From the NCBI RefSeq assembly GCF_027497995.1, contig NZ_JAODBT010000001.1, positions 992,001 through 1,056,000 of the forward strand: DNA of 64,000 nt. The letters run 5' to 3'. The translations under genes were made by a program, and so were the position numbers. The DNA comes from Stenotrophomonas sp. Iso1 (lineage in GTDB: Bacteria > Pseudomonadota > Gammaproteobacteria > Xanthomonadales > Xanthomonadaceae). The notes under the pieces are model-generated. The model was not told where the DNA came from and did not search any database. It worked only from the letters and a program-made list of their open reading frames with translations. This document shows positions 39,697 to 48,772 of this stretch, piece by piece (positions within the stretch are counted from its first letter, which is position 1; every line of letters starts with the position of its first letter).

Positions 39697-39834
39697 GAGC
39701 TGCCCTCACCCCAACCCCTCTCCCGTACACGGGAGAGGGGCTTTTAAAAAGCAGCGATTGCACTCACTGCATCGTCTCGCGGTGCACTAGCCCCTCTCCC
39801 GTGTACGGGAGAGGGGGTGGGGTGAGGGCAGCTC
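39697..39834. repeat. 46-bp inverted repeat (MITE/REP-like)
   Basis: 39697-39742 and 39789-39834 are reverse complements at 45 of 46 positions, separated by 46 nt. Each arm also holds an inner palindrome (CCCCTCTCCCGT with ACGGGAGAGGGG). The arm motif CCCTCACCCCAACCCC is a type of dispersed repeat common in xanthomonads and other proteobacteria (recollection). No transposase is encoded. Confidence 0.8.
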
Positions 39835-39930
39835 TCATCCCCAATCTTTCGTCGTAAGACCATCGTCGCAGGGAGCTCGATGTGGTGTCAGGACTATGCT
39901 CGGCCTACAACGTAGGTTCCGGAGGATGTC

Positions 39931-41811
39931 ATGCAGTACGAGCAGATCTACCGCCGTTCCATCGAAGCGCCTGAGGCGTTCTGGGCCGAAGAAGCCAAGG
40001 CGATTTACTGGCATCGCGCTCCGCAGCAGATCCTCGACTATTCGAATCCGCCATTCCGGCGTTGGTTCGTCGGTGGCGAAACCAACCTCTGCTACAACGC
40101 GGTTGATCGCCATCTTGCCGAACGTGCAGATCAACTCGCACTCGTGGCCATTTCCACTGAAACCAACACCACCCGCGAGATCACATATCGCGATTTGTAT
40201 CGCGAGGTGAATGCTTTCGCCGCCGTGCTCCAGCGGCTCGATGTTGGCCGCGGTGATCGCGTTGTGATCTACATGCCCAACATGGCCGAAGCGGTGTTCG
40301 CGATGCTGGCCTGTGCGCGTATTGGTGCAGTGCATTCGGTGGTGTTCGGTGGCTTTGCTGCGCACAACCTCGCGCTGCGTATCGACGATGCACAACCCAA
40401 ATTGTTGATTGCCGCGGATGCCGGCATGCGTGCTGGCAAGGTCATCCCGTACAAGGCGATGGTCGATGCCGCGTGCGCGGAAGCGCAGAGTCCGCCACCC
40501 AAAGTGTTGATTGTCTCGCGTGGGCTGGATGCGGCGGAACCGAAACTGGCGGGGCGCGATGAGGACTACGCCATGTTGCGCGCGCAGGTTGGCGATGTGG
40601 AAGTTCCCGTGGAATGGCTGGAGTCCAACGCGCCCAGCTATCTGTTGTACACCTCCGGCACCACCGGCAAACCCAAGGGCGTGCAGCGCGATGTGGGCGG
40701 CTATGCGGTGGCGATGGCGCAGTCGATGCGCACGGTGTTTGATTGCGCACCGGGGCAGGTGATGTTTTCCACCTCGGATGTCGGCTGGGCGGTGGGCCAC
40801 TCGTACAACGTATATGGGCCGTTGATTGGTGGCTGCACGTCACTGTTGTATGAAGGGTTGCCGATCAACCCCGACGCCGGCATCTGGTGGGCGCTGTGCG
40901 AGCAATATGGCGTGCGCACGATGTTCTCTTCACCCACCGCGATCCGCGTGTTGAAGAAACACGATGTCGACTTCATTGATCGCCATGATCTGTCCGAGTT
41001 GAAGTATCTGTTCCTGGCAGGCGAGCCGCTGGATCAACCCACGGCGCAATGGATCAGTGGCGCCCTGCATAAGCCGGTGATCGACAACTATTGGCAGACC
41101 GAAACCGGTTGGCCAGCACTGACGCTGCTGCCGGGTCTGGACATGAAACCGGTGAAGTTCGGCTCGCCGGGATTCCCCAACCTCGGCTACAAGATGAAGA
41201 TCATTGACGAGCAGAGCGGGGCGGAAGTGGCGCCCGGGCAGAAAGGCGTATTGGTGATCCAACCGCCCTTGCCGCCGGGTTGCATGAGCACGGTGTGGAA
41301 CGACGACGAGCGCTTCCTCAAGAGCTATTTCAGCCACTTCAATGAACTGCTCTACAGCTCGCTGGACTGGGCCATCCGTGATGAAGAGGGCTACACCTTC
41401 ATCCTCGGTCGCACCGACGATGTGATCAACGTCGCCGGGCATCGGCTCGGTACGCGCGAGATCGAAGAAGCCATCGCCAGCCACCCGCGAGTGGCCGAGG
41501 CAGCGGTGATCGGGGTGCACGACGAGCTCAAGGGCCAGGTGCCGCTGGTGTTCGTGACCCTCAAACAGGCGGCCGCCGATGAGGAGGTGCCAGTGCTTGC
41601 TGCGGAAATGATGCAGCGCGTCACCGGTTCGCTGGGGGCGGTGGCACGTCCGGCGCACGTGCATATCGTCAACGCGCTTCCCAAGACGCGTTCGGGTAAG
41701 CTGCTGCGGCGTTCGTTGCAGGCCTTGGCGGAGCAGCGCGACCCGGGGGATCTGTCCACATTGGACGACCCGGGCGCACTGGATGAAATCCGCCGCGCGC
41801 TGGGGAAATAG
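39931..41811 (+). CDS. prpE: propionyl-CoA synthetase
   Basis: Activates propionate (and likely other short acids) to its CoA ester through an acyl-adenylate. The 626-residue product has an acetyl-CoA-synthetase N-terminal domain (FWAEEAKAIYWHRAPQQILD), the P-loop YTSGTTGKPKGV, the adenylate motif NYWQTETGWP, and the catalytic lysine in KTRSGKLLRR near residue 590. The WHRAP start and overall length favour PrpE over Acs. No other prp genes are adjacent. Confidence 0.9.
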   Translation: MQYEQIYRRSIEAPEAFWAEEAKAIYWHRAPQQILDYSNPPFRRWFVGGETNLCYNAVDRHLAERADQLALVAISTETNTTREITYRDLYREVNAFAAVLQRLDVGRGDRVVIYMPNMAEAVFAMLACARIGAVHSVVFGGFAAHNLALRIDDAQPKLLIAADAGMRAGKVIPYKAMVDAACAEAQSPPPKVLIVSRGLDAAEPKLAGRDEDYAMLRAQVGDVEVPVEWLESNAPSYLLYTSGTTGKPKGVQRDVGGYAVAMAQSMRTVFDCAPGQVMFSTSDVGWAVGHSYNVYGPLIGGCTSLLYEGLPINPDAGIWWALCEQYGVRTMFSSPTAIRVLKKHDVDFIDRHDLSELKYLFLAGEPLDQPTAQWISGALHKPVIDNYWQTETGWPALTLLPGLDMKPVKFGSPGFPNLGYKMKIIDEQSGAEVAPGQKGVLVIQPPLPPGCMSTVWNDDERFLKSYFSHFNELLYSSLDWAIRDEEGYTFILGRTDDVINVAGHRLGTREIEEAIASHPRVAEAAVIGVHDELKGQVPLVFVTLKQAAADEEVPVLAAEMMQRVTGSLGAVARPAHVHIVNALPKTRSGKLLRRSLQALAEQRDPGDLSTLDDPGALDEIRRALGK

Positions 41812-41932
41812 CGCAGGCCACAGGCGCAGCGATCGCAAGGGGGCGGTACGTGGACAGGTAATCAGAACCGGGGCGGGGGCTCCGGGTCGATGACGCGTGC
41901 CGTGATTGCGATGCACAACTGTGGGAGGGGGA

Positions 41933-42412
41933 ATGGCATTGATCTATGCCAAGACGGCTGCTGGCCGTCGTGAAATGGAAGACCGCGCGTTGCGTTTGGC
42001 GCCGGCACTGCGTTCGGTGCTGCTGTTGGTGGACGGGCAGCGCGATGCGCGTGAGTTGCAGCAGATGGCGCAGGGGCTGCGCGCGCCGGAAGACGTCCTG
42101 GCGCAGCTGGTGTCGATGACGCTGATTGAAGCCATCGGTGGCAGCGTCGAACGTATCCCGGACGTGCCGGTTACGGTGCAACTGGGAGACGACCCGCTGC
42201 GCTACCAGCAGCTGCGTGACTGGATGGCCGAATCGGTACGCAAACACCTGGGCCTGAAGGGCTACCTGATCCAGCTGAAGATCGAGCGCAGTCGCACGGC
42301 AGTCGGGCTGGAGCAGTTGTGGCCGGAAGTCGCCACCGCGCTCGGCAAGGCCAAGAGTCCGGCCTTTGCCAGCCGTTGGTTGGATGAGACGCGCGCGTTG
42401 GTGATGGCCTGA
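41933..42412 (+). CDS. hypothetical protein, possible winged-helix fold
   Basis: A 159-residue soluble protein that I do not recognise. ATG 41933 (MALIYAKTAAGRREMEDRAL) follows GGGAGGGGG closely. Residues 1-80 look like a small helical or winged-helix module (LLVDGQRDARELQQMAQGL then APEDVLAQLVSMTLIE), the pattern found in some PqqD-like or regulatory domains. Residues 95-159 are helical (LRDWMAESVRKHLGLKGYLI). No catalytic motif is visible. Confidence 0.75.
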   Translation: MALIYAKTAAGRREMEDRALRLAPALRSVLLLVDGQRDARELQQMAQGLRAPEDVLAQLVSMTLIEAIGGSVERIPDVPVTVQLGDDPLRYQQLRDWMAESVRKHLGLKGYLIQLKIERSRTAVGLEQLWPEVATALGKAKSPAFASRWLDETRALVMA

Positions 42413-42559
42413 ACTGATGAGGCCGCTGGCTGTTGGAGAGCCACTCAGCCCGCCCGTTTCAACGTTGAACGCGTTCACCGCCGTCACGGGGTGAGCCGCG
42501 CCGGGTAGTGCTGCGGCACGCGTGTGGTCAGCGCGTGCTGCAGCATTCCTTGGCCAGGC

Positions 42560-44044
42560 TCACGTGCCGCTGTGGCGGCCACCCGCAGCTGCCAGTGAGA
42601 ACACGAACAGCGCCCCTTCGCGGCTGTCGAGCAGGTGAATCTGGCGGTGATGCAGCTGAAGGATGCGGTGCACGATCAGCAGCCCCAGTCCGCCGCTGTC
42701 CGTGCGCTGGCTGCCCAGTGCTGGCGGCGTGATGAACAGGTTGGCGCGGCGCTCCGGGGCGATGCCCGGGCCGCTGTCCAGCACGCTGACCTGCACCTCA
42801 TCGGCGGCAGCACGCAAGGTGACGGTGATATGGCCGCCTTCGGGCGTGTGGCGGATGGCGTTGTCGAGCAGGTTGGTCAGTACCCGTTCGATCAACCCCA
42901 GGTCGGCTTCCACTGCGGGCACGCCCGGCGGAATGTTGGCGGTCAAGGTCTGCTGGCGCGCCTGCGCGGACAACTCCAGTTTCTGGAAAACATCCTGCAC
43001 CAGATCGGGCAGCGAGAAGGCCTGCAGCTCCAGCACCACGCCGCCGTGTTCGAGCCGTGCCAGTTCAAATAGGGCCTGTGCCAACTGCCCCACCTTGCGA
43101 CTCTGCGACAGCGCGATCGACAGGTAGCGCTGACGCTCGTCGGCACTGAGTGAGGCGTCTTTCAATGACAGCGTTTCCAGATAGCCATGCAGCGAGGAAA
43201 GCGGCGTACGCAGGTCGTGCGAGATGTTGGCGACCAGTTCACGCCGTTGTAGATCCTGTTGCCGCAGCTGCTGCCATTGGTCGCCGATGCGTTGCGCCAT
43301 CTGCCCGAAGCTGTGCTGCAGGATGGTGAGCTCGTCGCGTTCGCCGGGACGCAGTGGAGTGGGCGGCATCGGCAACGGCGGGTTGTCGGCATCGACGTCG
43401 AAAGATTGGATGCGGCGGGTCAACCGACGCAGTGGATGTGTCACCCAGCGAAAGGCGATTGCACCGGCCAGCACTCCAATCACCGTGACAATCACCAGCG
43501 ACCACAGCGCCGTGCGCAGGCTGGCATTGGCGGCGATGTTGGCGGCCAACGCCTCGCGCTGTTCGCCCAGCAGGACCACGTAGATGTAGCCAGTCTGACG
43601 GCCTTGCACCCACAGCGGTGCGGCATTGAAAACCTTGCGCGCGGTGGTGCTGCGGGGATCGTCACCGAGAATCGGCAGCGGCTCGCCACGCAGCAACGCC
43701 TGCACGGGTGCCAGATCGACGTGGTCACGCTTGAGGTGGCCATTGGGAGCGTCATGGCCAAGGATGCGGCCCTGGTCATCAAGCAGGTACACCTCGACGC
43801 TGGGATTGACGGCCATCAACTTGCCGAACAATGCGCGCACTTCGCCATCGCGCATGCCGCGGGTGTCCATCAACTCGCCGCTGCGTGCGATGTGTTCGGC
43901 CAGACCTTGCGACAGACGTTGCACGGTTTCCAGCTCATGCATGCGAGTACTGCGCATCTGTATCCATGCGAGCGCGACACAGCACACCAGCAGCAAGCCG
44001 AAGAACACAACGGTTAAGCGTTGTGACAGCGTCAAGCGGATCAT
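42560..44044 (-). CDS. sensor histidine kinase
   Basis: An inner-membrane sensor kinase of 494 residues. Layout: membrane span at about 11-30; periplasmic domain about 31-178 with a PAS/Cache-like EVYLLDDQGRILGHD; second span about 180-200; HAMP; HisKA with phospho-acceptor H276 (NISHDLRTPLSSLHGY); ATPase with N box (NLLDN, 391-395), DSGPGI and GGLGL. The start overlaps the stop of the response regulator by ATGA. The pair is divergent from the MsrB-DipZ-MsrA genes. The signal is unknown. Confidence 0.92.
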   Translation of the reverse strand: MIRLTLSQRLTVVFFGLLLVCCVALAWIQMRSTRMHELETVQRLSQGLAEHIARSGELMDTRGMRDGEVRALFGKLMAVNPSVEVYLLDDQGRILGHDAPNGHLKRDHVDLAPVQALLRGEPLPILGDDPRSTTARKVFNAAPLWVQGRQTGYIYVVLLGEQREALAANIAANASLRTALWSLVIVTVIGVLAGAIAFRWVTHPLRRLTRRIQSFDVDADNPPLPMPPTPLRPGERDELTILQHSFGQMAQRIGDQWQQLRQQDLQRRELVANISHDLRTPLSSLHGYLETLSLKDASLSADERQRYLSIALSQSRKVGQLAQALFELARLEHGGVVLELQAFSLPDLVQDVFQKLELSAQARQQTLTANIPPGVPAVEADLGLIERVLTNLLDNAIRHTPEGGHITVTLRAAADEVQVSVLDSGPGIAPERRANLFITPPALGSQRTDSGGLGLLIVHRILQLHHRQIHLLDSREGALFVFSLAAAGGRHSGT

Positions 44045-44760
44045 GGGTCGCCCTCGCCAGCATCGACCAGTTTGTAACCGCGCCCCCAAATCGTCTGGAT
44101 CAACTGCGGATTGGCGGGATCATGCTCGATCTTGTTGCGCAGCCGGTTGATGTGGGTATTGACCGTGTGCTGGTAGCCCTCGTGTTGATAGCCCCAGACC
44201 TGGTCGAGCAGGTTCATGCGTGAGTAAACCTGGTCGGGATGACGCACAAAGAAGTGCAGCAGGTCGAACTCGCGCGGGGTAAGTTCCAGTGCACGGCCCT
44301 GCACCTGCGCGGTGCGTGCGACGGGGTCGATGCGGATGCCGGCCGCTTCGATTTCGCCAGCATCGATGCGTGCGTTCTGCGCCATCGCCTCGACCCTGCG
44401 CAACAATGCTTTGACGCGCGCGACCAGTTCCAGCATTGAGAACGGTTTGGCCAGGTAGTCATCGGCGCCCAGCTCCAGGCCGAGGATGCGATGCACTTCG
44501 CTGGCCCGCGCGCTGGTGATGATGATGGGCGTGTAACGCGCCATGGCCCGCGCCCGTTTACAGATTTCCAGGCCATCCACGCCCGGGAGCATCAGGTCCA
44601 GCACCAGTGCACTCCACGGACTGGCTTCGAGCAGTCGCAGGCCTTCGTCGCCGGTGGCAGCGTGGGTGACGTCGTAGCCTTCGTCGCGCAGATGCATGCG
44701 CAGCAGATTGGCGATATGGATGTCGTCTTCGACGATCAGGACACGTTTGGCGCTGCTCAT
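44041..44760 (-). CDS. OmpR-family response regulator
   Basis: A 239-residue DNA-binding regulator. The receiver has the acidic pair D12/D13, phospho-acceptor D55 (LVLDLMLPG) and the conserved lysine (YLAKPFS). The C-terminal winged helix shows LTPREFDLLHFFVRHPDQVYS and TVNTHINRLRNKIE. The start at 44760 (MSSAKRVLIVEDD) was chosen because it begins the receiver fold; the frame remains open far upstream but has no real domain there. It is 147 nt from the divergent msrB. Confidence 0.95.
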   Translation of the reverse strand: MSSAKRVLIVEDDIHIANLLRMHLRDEGYDVTHAATGDEGLRLLEASPWSALVLDLMLPGVDGLEICKRARAMARYTPIIITSARASEVHRILGLELGADDYLAKPFSMLELVARVKALLRRVEAMAQNARIDAGEIEAAGIRIDPVARTAQVQGRALELTPREFDLLHFFVRHPDQVYSRMNLLDQVWGYQHEGYQHTVNTHINRLRNKIEHDPANPQLIQTIWGRGYKLVDAGEGDP

Positions 44761-44907
44761 CGATGCGCGCGACCGGCGGGGGAGGTGATGGCCATTGTCG
44801 GTGGAAGCGCGCCTGCAAGGTGTAACGGAAAATTTAACTCTACGTGAGGATTCGTTGATCGGGTTGGGCGCAGCATGGCCACATCCTTCCACGGCTGGAG
44901 AACGGCC

Positions 44908-45414
44908 ATGTCTCTCACCCGTCGCACTGTGCTTGGTATCGGCTGCATGGCGGCAGCCGCCGGTTTGTTGGGTCTGACGACGGCCTGCAGTGGTGCGGCA
45001 CCCGCCGCACCGGCCCGTACGCGGTTGTTTGAAGTCATGCGCAGCGATGCCCAATGGCGTGACCAACTCAGCCCCGCGCAGTTCGCGGTGCTGCGCGGCC
45101 AATCCACCGAGCGCGCGTTCAGCAGCCCGCTCAACAGTGAGCATCGGCGTGGCACGTTCGTGTGTGCCGGTTGCGCCTTGCCGCTGTTCTCCTCTGCGAC
45201 CAAGTTCGACAGCGGCACCGGTTGGCCCAGCTTCTGGGCGCCGCTGCACGATGCGGTGGGCGAAGAGCGCGACACCACCTTCGGCATGCTGCGGGTGGAA
45301 GCGCATTGCCGGCGCTGCGGCGGCCATCTGGGCCATGTGTTCAATGACGGCCCGCGCCCCACAGGGCTGCGTTACTGCATGAATGGCGTGGCCATGAATT
45401 TCGTCGCGGCCTGA
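44908..45414 (+). CDS. msrB: exported peptide-methionine (R)-S-oxide reductase
   Basis: Reduces the R isomer of methionine sulfoxide in proteins. The 168-residue product starts at ATG 44908 after TGGAGA. The leader has a twin-arginine motif (LTRRTVLGIG) and hydrophobic core, ending TTAC with C27, so it may be Tat-exported; the lipobox is poor. Zinc cysteines are C86, C89, C134 and C137, and the catalytic C157 lies in RYCMNGVAM. No resolving cysteine is evident, so reduction by an outside thiol partner is likely. DipZ follows after 36 nt. Confidence 0.93.
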   Translation: MSLTRRTVLGIGCMAAAAGLLGLTTACSGAAPAAPARTRLFEVMRSDAQWRDQLSPAQFAVLRGQSTERAFSSPLNSEHRRGTFVCAGCALPLFSSATKFDSGTGWPSFWAPLHDAVGEERDTTFGMLRVEAHCRRCGGHLGHVFNDGPRPTGLRYCMNGVAMNFVAA

Positions 45415-45450
45415 GCGCCGCAGTCTCCGACTTCCAACAAGGATTCCTCC

Positions 45451-47208
45451 ATGCTCCTGCTTGTGCTGGCCTATCTCGGCGGTGTGCTTACCCTTCTCAG
45501 TCCGTGCATCCTGCCGGTGCTGCCGTTCGTGTTCGCTCGATCGGACCGGCCGTTCCTGCGCAGCGGTTTGCCGTTGCTGATCGGCATGGCATTGATGTTT
45601 GCGGTAGTGGCCAGCCTGGCGGCGGTAAGCAGCCAATGGGTAGCGCAGGCCAACCAGATCGGGCGCTGGATCGCGCTGGTGGTGATGGCGATGTTTGCGC
45701 TGGCGCTGCTGTGGCCTGCATTCGCGAACCGGTTGTTGTCGCCGTTGCAACGGCTTGGTGTCCGCCTGAGCGCATCGGCCGACGAAGGCCCTGCGGGCGT
45801 GGGCACTTCGTTGTTGATCGGCATTGCCACGGGCTTGCTGTGGGCGCCGTGCGCTGGGCCGATCCTGGGTTTGATACTCACCGGTGCCGCGTTGCAGGGG
45901 GCCAACGTCGGTACCAGCGGCCTGTTGTTGGCTTATGCGCTGGGGGCGGCCACGTCGCTGGCGCTGGCCATCTGGATCGGCGGTCGGGTATTTGCTGCCT
46001 TGAAGCGCCATCTCGGTGCAGGTGAATGGATACGCCGTGGCCTCGGCGTTGCCGCGTTGCTGGCCGTGGTCGCGATTGCGATGGGTTGGGATACCGGCGT
46101 GCTGACGCGCCTGTCGACCGTGAGCACGGCCAAGCTTGAGCAGGGCCTGCTCGATGCGCTGCCAGGGCAGGCGCCGACGGCGGGCAGCTCGATGATGATG
46201 GCTGCGAACGACTCGGCCCTGCCTGCATTGCCGGTCGAAGGCACGCTGCCATCCCTTACCGGCGTCACCGGATGGCTCAACAGTCCGCCATTGGATGCGC
46301 AGGCATTGCGCGGCAAGGTGGTGCTGGTCGATTTCTGGACCTACTCCTGCATCAACTGTCTGCGCGCCATGCCGCATGTGCGCGAGTGGGCCGAGCGCTA
46401 CCGCGATCATGGCTTGGTGGTGATCGGTGTGCATGCCCCGGAGTTCGCATTCGAACGTGATGTGCGCAACGTGCAGCGCGCGGTCACCGACCTCAAGGTC
46501 ACGTATCCGGTAGCCATCGACAATGACTTCGCGATCTGGCGTGGCTTCAACAATCGTTACTGGCCGGCGCATTACTTCATTGATGCGCAGGGCCGTATTC
46601 GTGCCCATCATTTTGGTGAAGGCAACTACGCGCAGTCCGAGCAGATCATCCGCCAGCTGCTGCGCGAAGCCGGCAACACCTTGCCGGGTGATGACGTACC
46701 GGCGATGACGATGGAAGCCGCGCGTGACGGCGTTGAGCGTGAGGCGGACATGAGTAACCTCAAATCGCCGGAAACCTACATCGGCCGTGCACGTGCGGAG
46801 AACTTTGCATCACCCGGTGGACTGTACGCGGGGCGTGCGGCTGACTACCGCGTGCCGGCCACCTTGAAGCTCAATCAATGGGCATTGGACGGGCGTTGGG
46901 TGGTGGGCGAAGAAGACGCGCAGTTGCAGCAGGCCGGTGGCCGTATCGCATTCCGCTTCCATGCGCGTGACCTGCATCTGGTGTTGGCGCCGCAGGACGC
47001 CAGCAAGCCGGTGCGTTTCAAGGTGCGTATTGATGGGCAAGTGCCCGGTGCATCGGCAGGCGGTGATGTATCAGCAGACGGTAGCGGCAAGGTGGACGGT
47101 AACCGGCTGTACCAGTTGATCCGTCAGAACGGCGCGGTGCAGGAACGCACCTTCGAAATCGAGTTCCTCGATCCAGGTGTCCACGCCTATGCCTTTACGT
47201 TCGGATGA
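45451..47208 (+). CDS. dipZ: DipZ-type CcdA/thioredoxin fusion protein
   Basis: A 585-residue transmembrane electron conduit. Residues 1-215 form a CcdA/DsbD-like membrane domain with a redox cysteine pair C19 (LLSPCILPVL) and C134 (WAPCAGPILG). After a linker, residues about 265-420 are an outward-facing TlpA-like thioredoxin with C300 and C303 (WTYSCINCLRAMP). Residues about 440-585 are a beta-rich DipZ C-terminal (carbohydrate-binding-like) domain. It sits between msrB and msrA, so it most likely carries electrons across the membrane to both. AAGGA precedes the start. Confidence 0.93.
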   Translation: MLLLVLAYLGGVLTLLSPCILPVLPFVFARSDRPFLRSGLPLLIGMALMFAVVASLAAVSSQWVAQANQIGRWIALVVMAMFALALLWPAFANRLLSPLQRLGVRLSASADEGPAGVGTSLLIGIATGLLWAPCAGPILGLILTGAALQGANVGTSGLLLAYALGAATSLALAIWIGGRVFAALKRHLGAGEWIRRGLGVAALLAVVAIAMGWDTGVLTRLSTVSTAKLEQGLLDALPGQAPTAGSSMMMAANDSALPALPVEGTLPSLTGVTGWLNSPPLDAQALRGKVVLVDFWTYSCINCLRAMPHVREWAERYRDHGLVVIGVHAPEFAFERDVRNVQRAVTDLKVTYPVAIDNDFAIWRGFNNRYWPAHYFIDAQGRIRAHHFGEGNYAQSEQIIRQLLREAGNTLPGDDVPAMTMEAARDGVEREADMSNLKSPETYIGRARAENFASPGGLYAGRAADYRVPATLKLNQWALDGRWVVGEEDAQLQQAGGRIAFRFHARDLHLVLAPQDASKPVRFKVRIDGQVPGASAGGDVSADGSGKVDGNRLYQLIRQNGAVQERTFEIEFLDPGVHAYAFTFG

Positions 47209-47224
47209 GCCCCGGAGGCCAATG

Positions 47225-47959
47225 ATGAAACTCACCATGGACAAACTGGCTGCCGGCAGCATTGCCGCGATGATCGCTGCGTTGCTGGTGATCGGCGTAC
47301 TCAATCTTGATCGCCCCGTGCATGCGTCGTCGGCGACGGTCAGTGTTCCTGCGCCCAGTGGCGCTGCGGACTTGCGCCAGCCCGGCATCAAGCGCGCGCA
47401 GGTGGTATTTGCTGGCGGCTGTTTCTGGGGCGTGCAGGGCGTGTTCCAGCACATCAAGGGCGTGGACAGTGCGGTCTCCGGTTACATCGGTGGCAGCGAG
47501 GCCAACGCCAGCTATACCCGCGTGGGCGGCGGCAGTACCGGCCATGCCGAAGCGGTGCAGGTGACCTACGATCCGGCACAGGTCAGCTACGGGCAATTGA
47601 TGCAGGTGTTTTTCTCGGTGGTGCACGACCCGACGCAACTCAATCGACAAGGTCCGGACCGTGGCACGCAGTATCGGTCGGCGGTGTACGCCAATGCAGC
47701 GGATCAACGCGACGCCACCCGCGCTTACATCGCGCAACTGCAAAGGAGTGGCGTGTTCAAGGCGCCAGTGGTGACGCAGGTAGACGGCGGCAAGCTGTTC
47801 TATGCGGCGGAGGGTTATCACCAGAACTACCTCACGCTGCATCCAGAATCTTTGTACATCCGGGTCAACGACCTGCCCAAAGTGGAGGCGCTGAAACACC
47901 ATTACCCCGCGCTGTATCGCGACACACCGCGCTTGCTCACCACGTTTTCGGTGCGCTGA
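47225..47959 (+). CDS. msrA: exported peptide-methionine (S)-S-oxide reductase
   Basis: Reduces the S isomer of methionine sulfoxide. The 244-residue product has an N-terminal hydrophobic segment (AAMIAALLVIGVLNL), so it is exported or membrane-anchored. The catalytic motif GGCFWG holds C66, and YHQNY is present. C66 is the only cysteine in the protein, so no internal resolving cysteine exists. ATG 47225 was preferred to ATG 47222, which is only 3 nt from GGAGG. It is 16 nt after dipZ. Confidence 0.93.
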   Translation: MKLTMDKLAAGSIAAMIAALLVIGVLNLDRPVHASSATVSVPAPSGAADLRQPGIKRAQVVFAGGCFWGVQGVFQHIKGVDSAVSGYIGGSEANASYTRVGGGSTGHAEAVQVTYDPAQVSYGQLMQVFFSVVHDPTQLNRQGPDRGTQYRSAVYANAADQRDATRAYIAQLQRSGVFKAPVVTQVDGGKLFYAAEGYHQNYLTLHPESLYIRVNDLPKVEALKHHYPALYRDTPRLLTTFSVR

Positions 47960-48069
47960 TTCACCTGTGGAAGAATGCGATACACATCGCCCTCATGGTG
48001 CTGAAACAAAACGGGCCGCCAGCGTTTGCGCCGACGGCCCGTCAACAGCGCTTTACGCGCTTGCAGGTA

Positions 48070-48687
48070 TTACGCCAGACCTTCGGTCTTCAGCGCAGCT
48101 TGCACGGCTGGGTCGGCCTGCATGCGTTGTTCAAAACGGTCCAGTGCATCCATGCCGGCCAGGTCGATAGTCAAACCACGCGCCCAACGCAGGGTCACGT
48201 AGGTGTACGCATCGGCGATGGACGGACGCGGCGTACCGCCCAGCCATTCGACCTGCGCCAGCCGGTCATTCAGACGCTGGTACAGCGCCTTGAGCTTCTC
48301 TCGCGCGTTCTGCTGGGTGCGTGCGATGACCGCATCGTCTTCCAGATACTTGGTCGAGCCGAAGATCGGGTGGAAGGTCGGATGCACGTCGGCATTGACG
48401 AAGGACAGCCAGCGATTCACTTCGGCGCGGGTGCGCGCATCGCTGCCGCCGTCCAGACCGGAAGCCGGTGCCTTGTCGCAGATGTAATGCAGGATGGCGG
48501 CGTTCTGGGTCAGCACCCAGCCATCATCCTCAAGCACCGGCACGGCGCCGGCCGGGTTCATGGCCAGGTATTCGGGCGACTTCATGGTCGCGTAGTCCAC
48601 GACCTGCACCTCGAAGGGCAGGCCGGACCAGACCAGTGCGATGTGGTCTGCCAGCGAACAGGCGCCGGGCTTGGTGTAGAGCTTCAT
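48070..48687 (-). CDS. glutathione S-transferase
   Basis: A 205-residue cytosolic enzyme that conjugates glutathione to electrophiles. It starts at 48687 (MKLYTKPGACSLADHIALV), where the serine/cysteine of PGACS is the typical beta-class active site. NPAGAVPVLEDDG is the cis-proline motif and SIADAYTYVTLRWA the C-terminal N-capping box. It resembles E. coli GstA. Confidence 0.93.
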   Translation of the reverse strand: MKLYTKPGACSLADHIALVWSGLPFEVQVVDYATMKSPEYLAMNPAGAVPVLEDDGWVLTQNAAILHYICDKAPASGLDGGSDARTRAEVNRWLSFVNADVHPTFHPIFGSTKYLEDDAVIARTQQNAREKLKALYQRLNDRLAQVEWLGGTPRPSIADAYTYVTLRWARGLTIDLAGMDALDRFEQRMQADPAVQAALKTEGLA

Positions 48688-48772
48688 CAGATACCTCGGG
48701 AGTGGAGACACTCTCGCATTATCGCCACAAGCACGTTGCGTGGTGTGGCGACAGGTATCTCTGGCGCGCGGC

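Noticed and set aside
39676..39930. Insertion sequence between the RluA-type gene and prpE
   Set aside because: The inverted repeat encloses only 46 nt and no transposase frame or target duplication is seen.
44761..46611. Long N-terminal extension of the response regulator frame
   Set aside because: It runs antisense through msrB and dipZ; the receiver domain starts cleanly at 44760.
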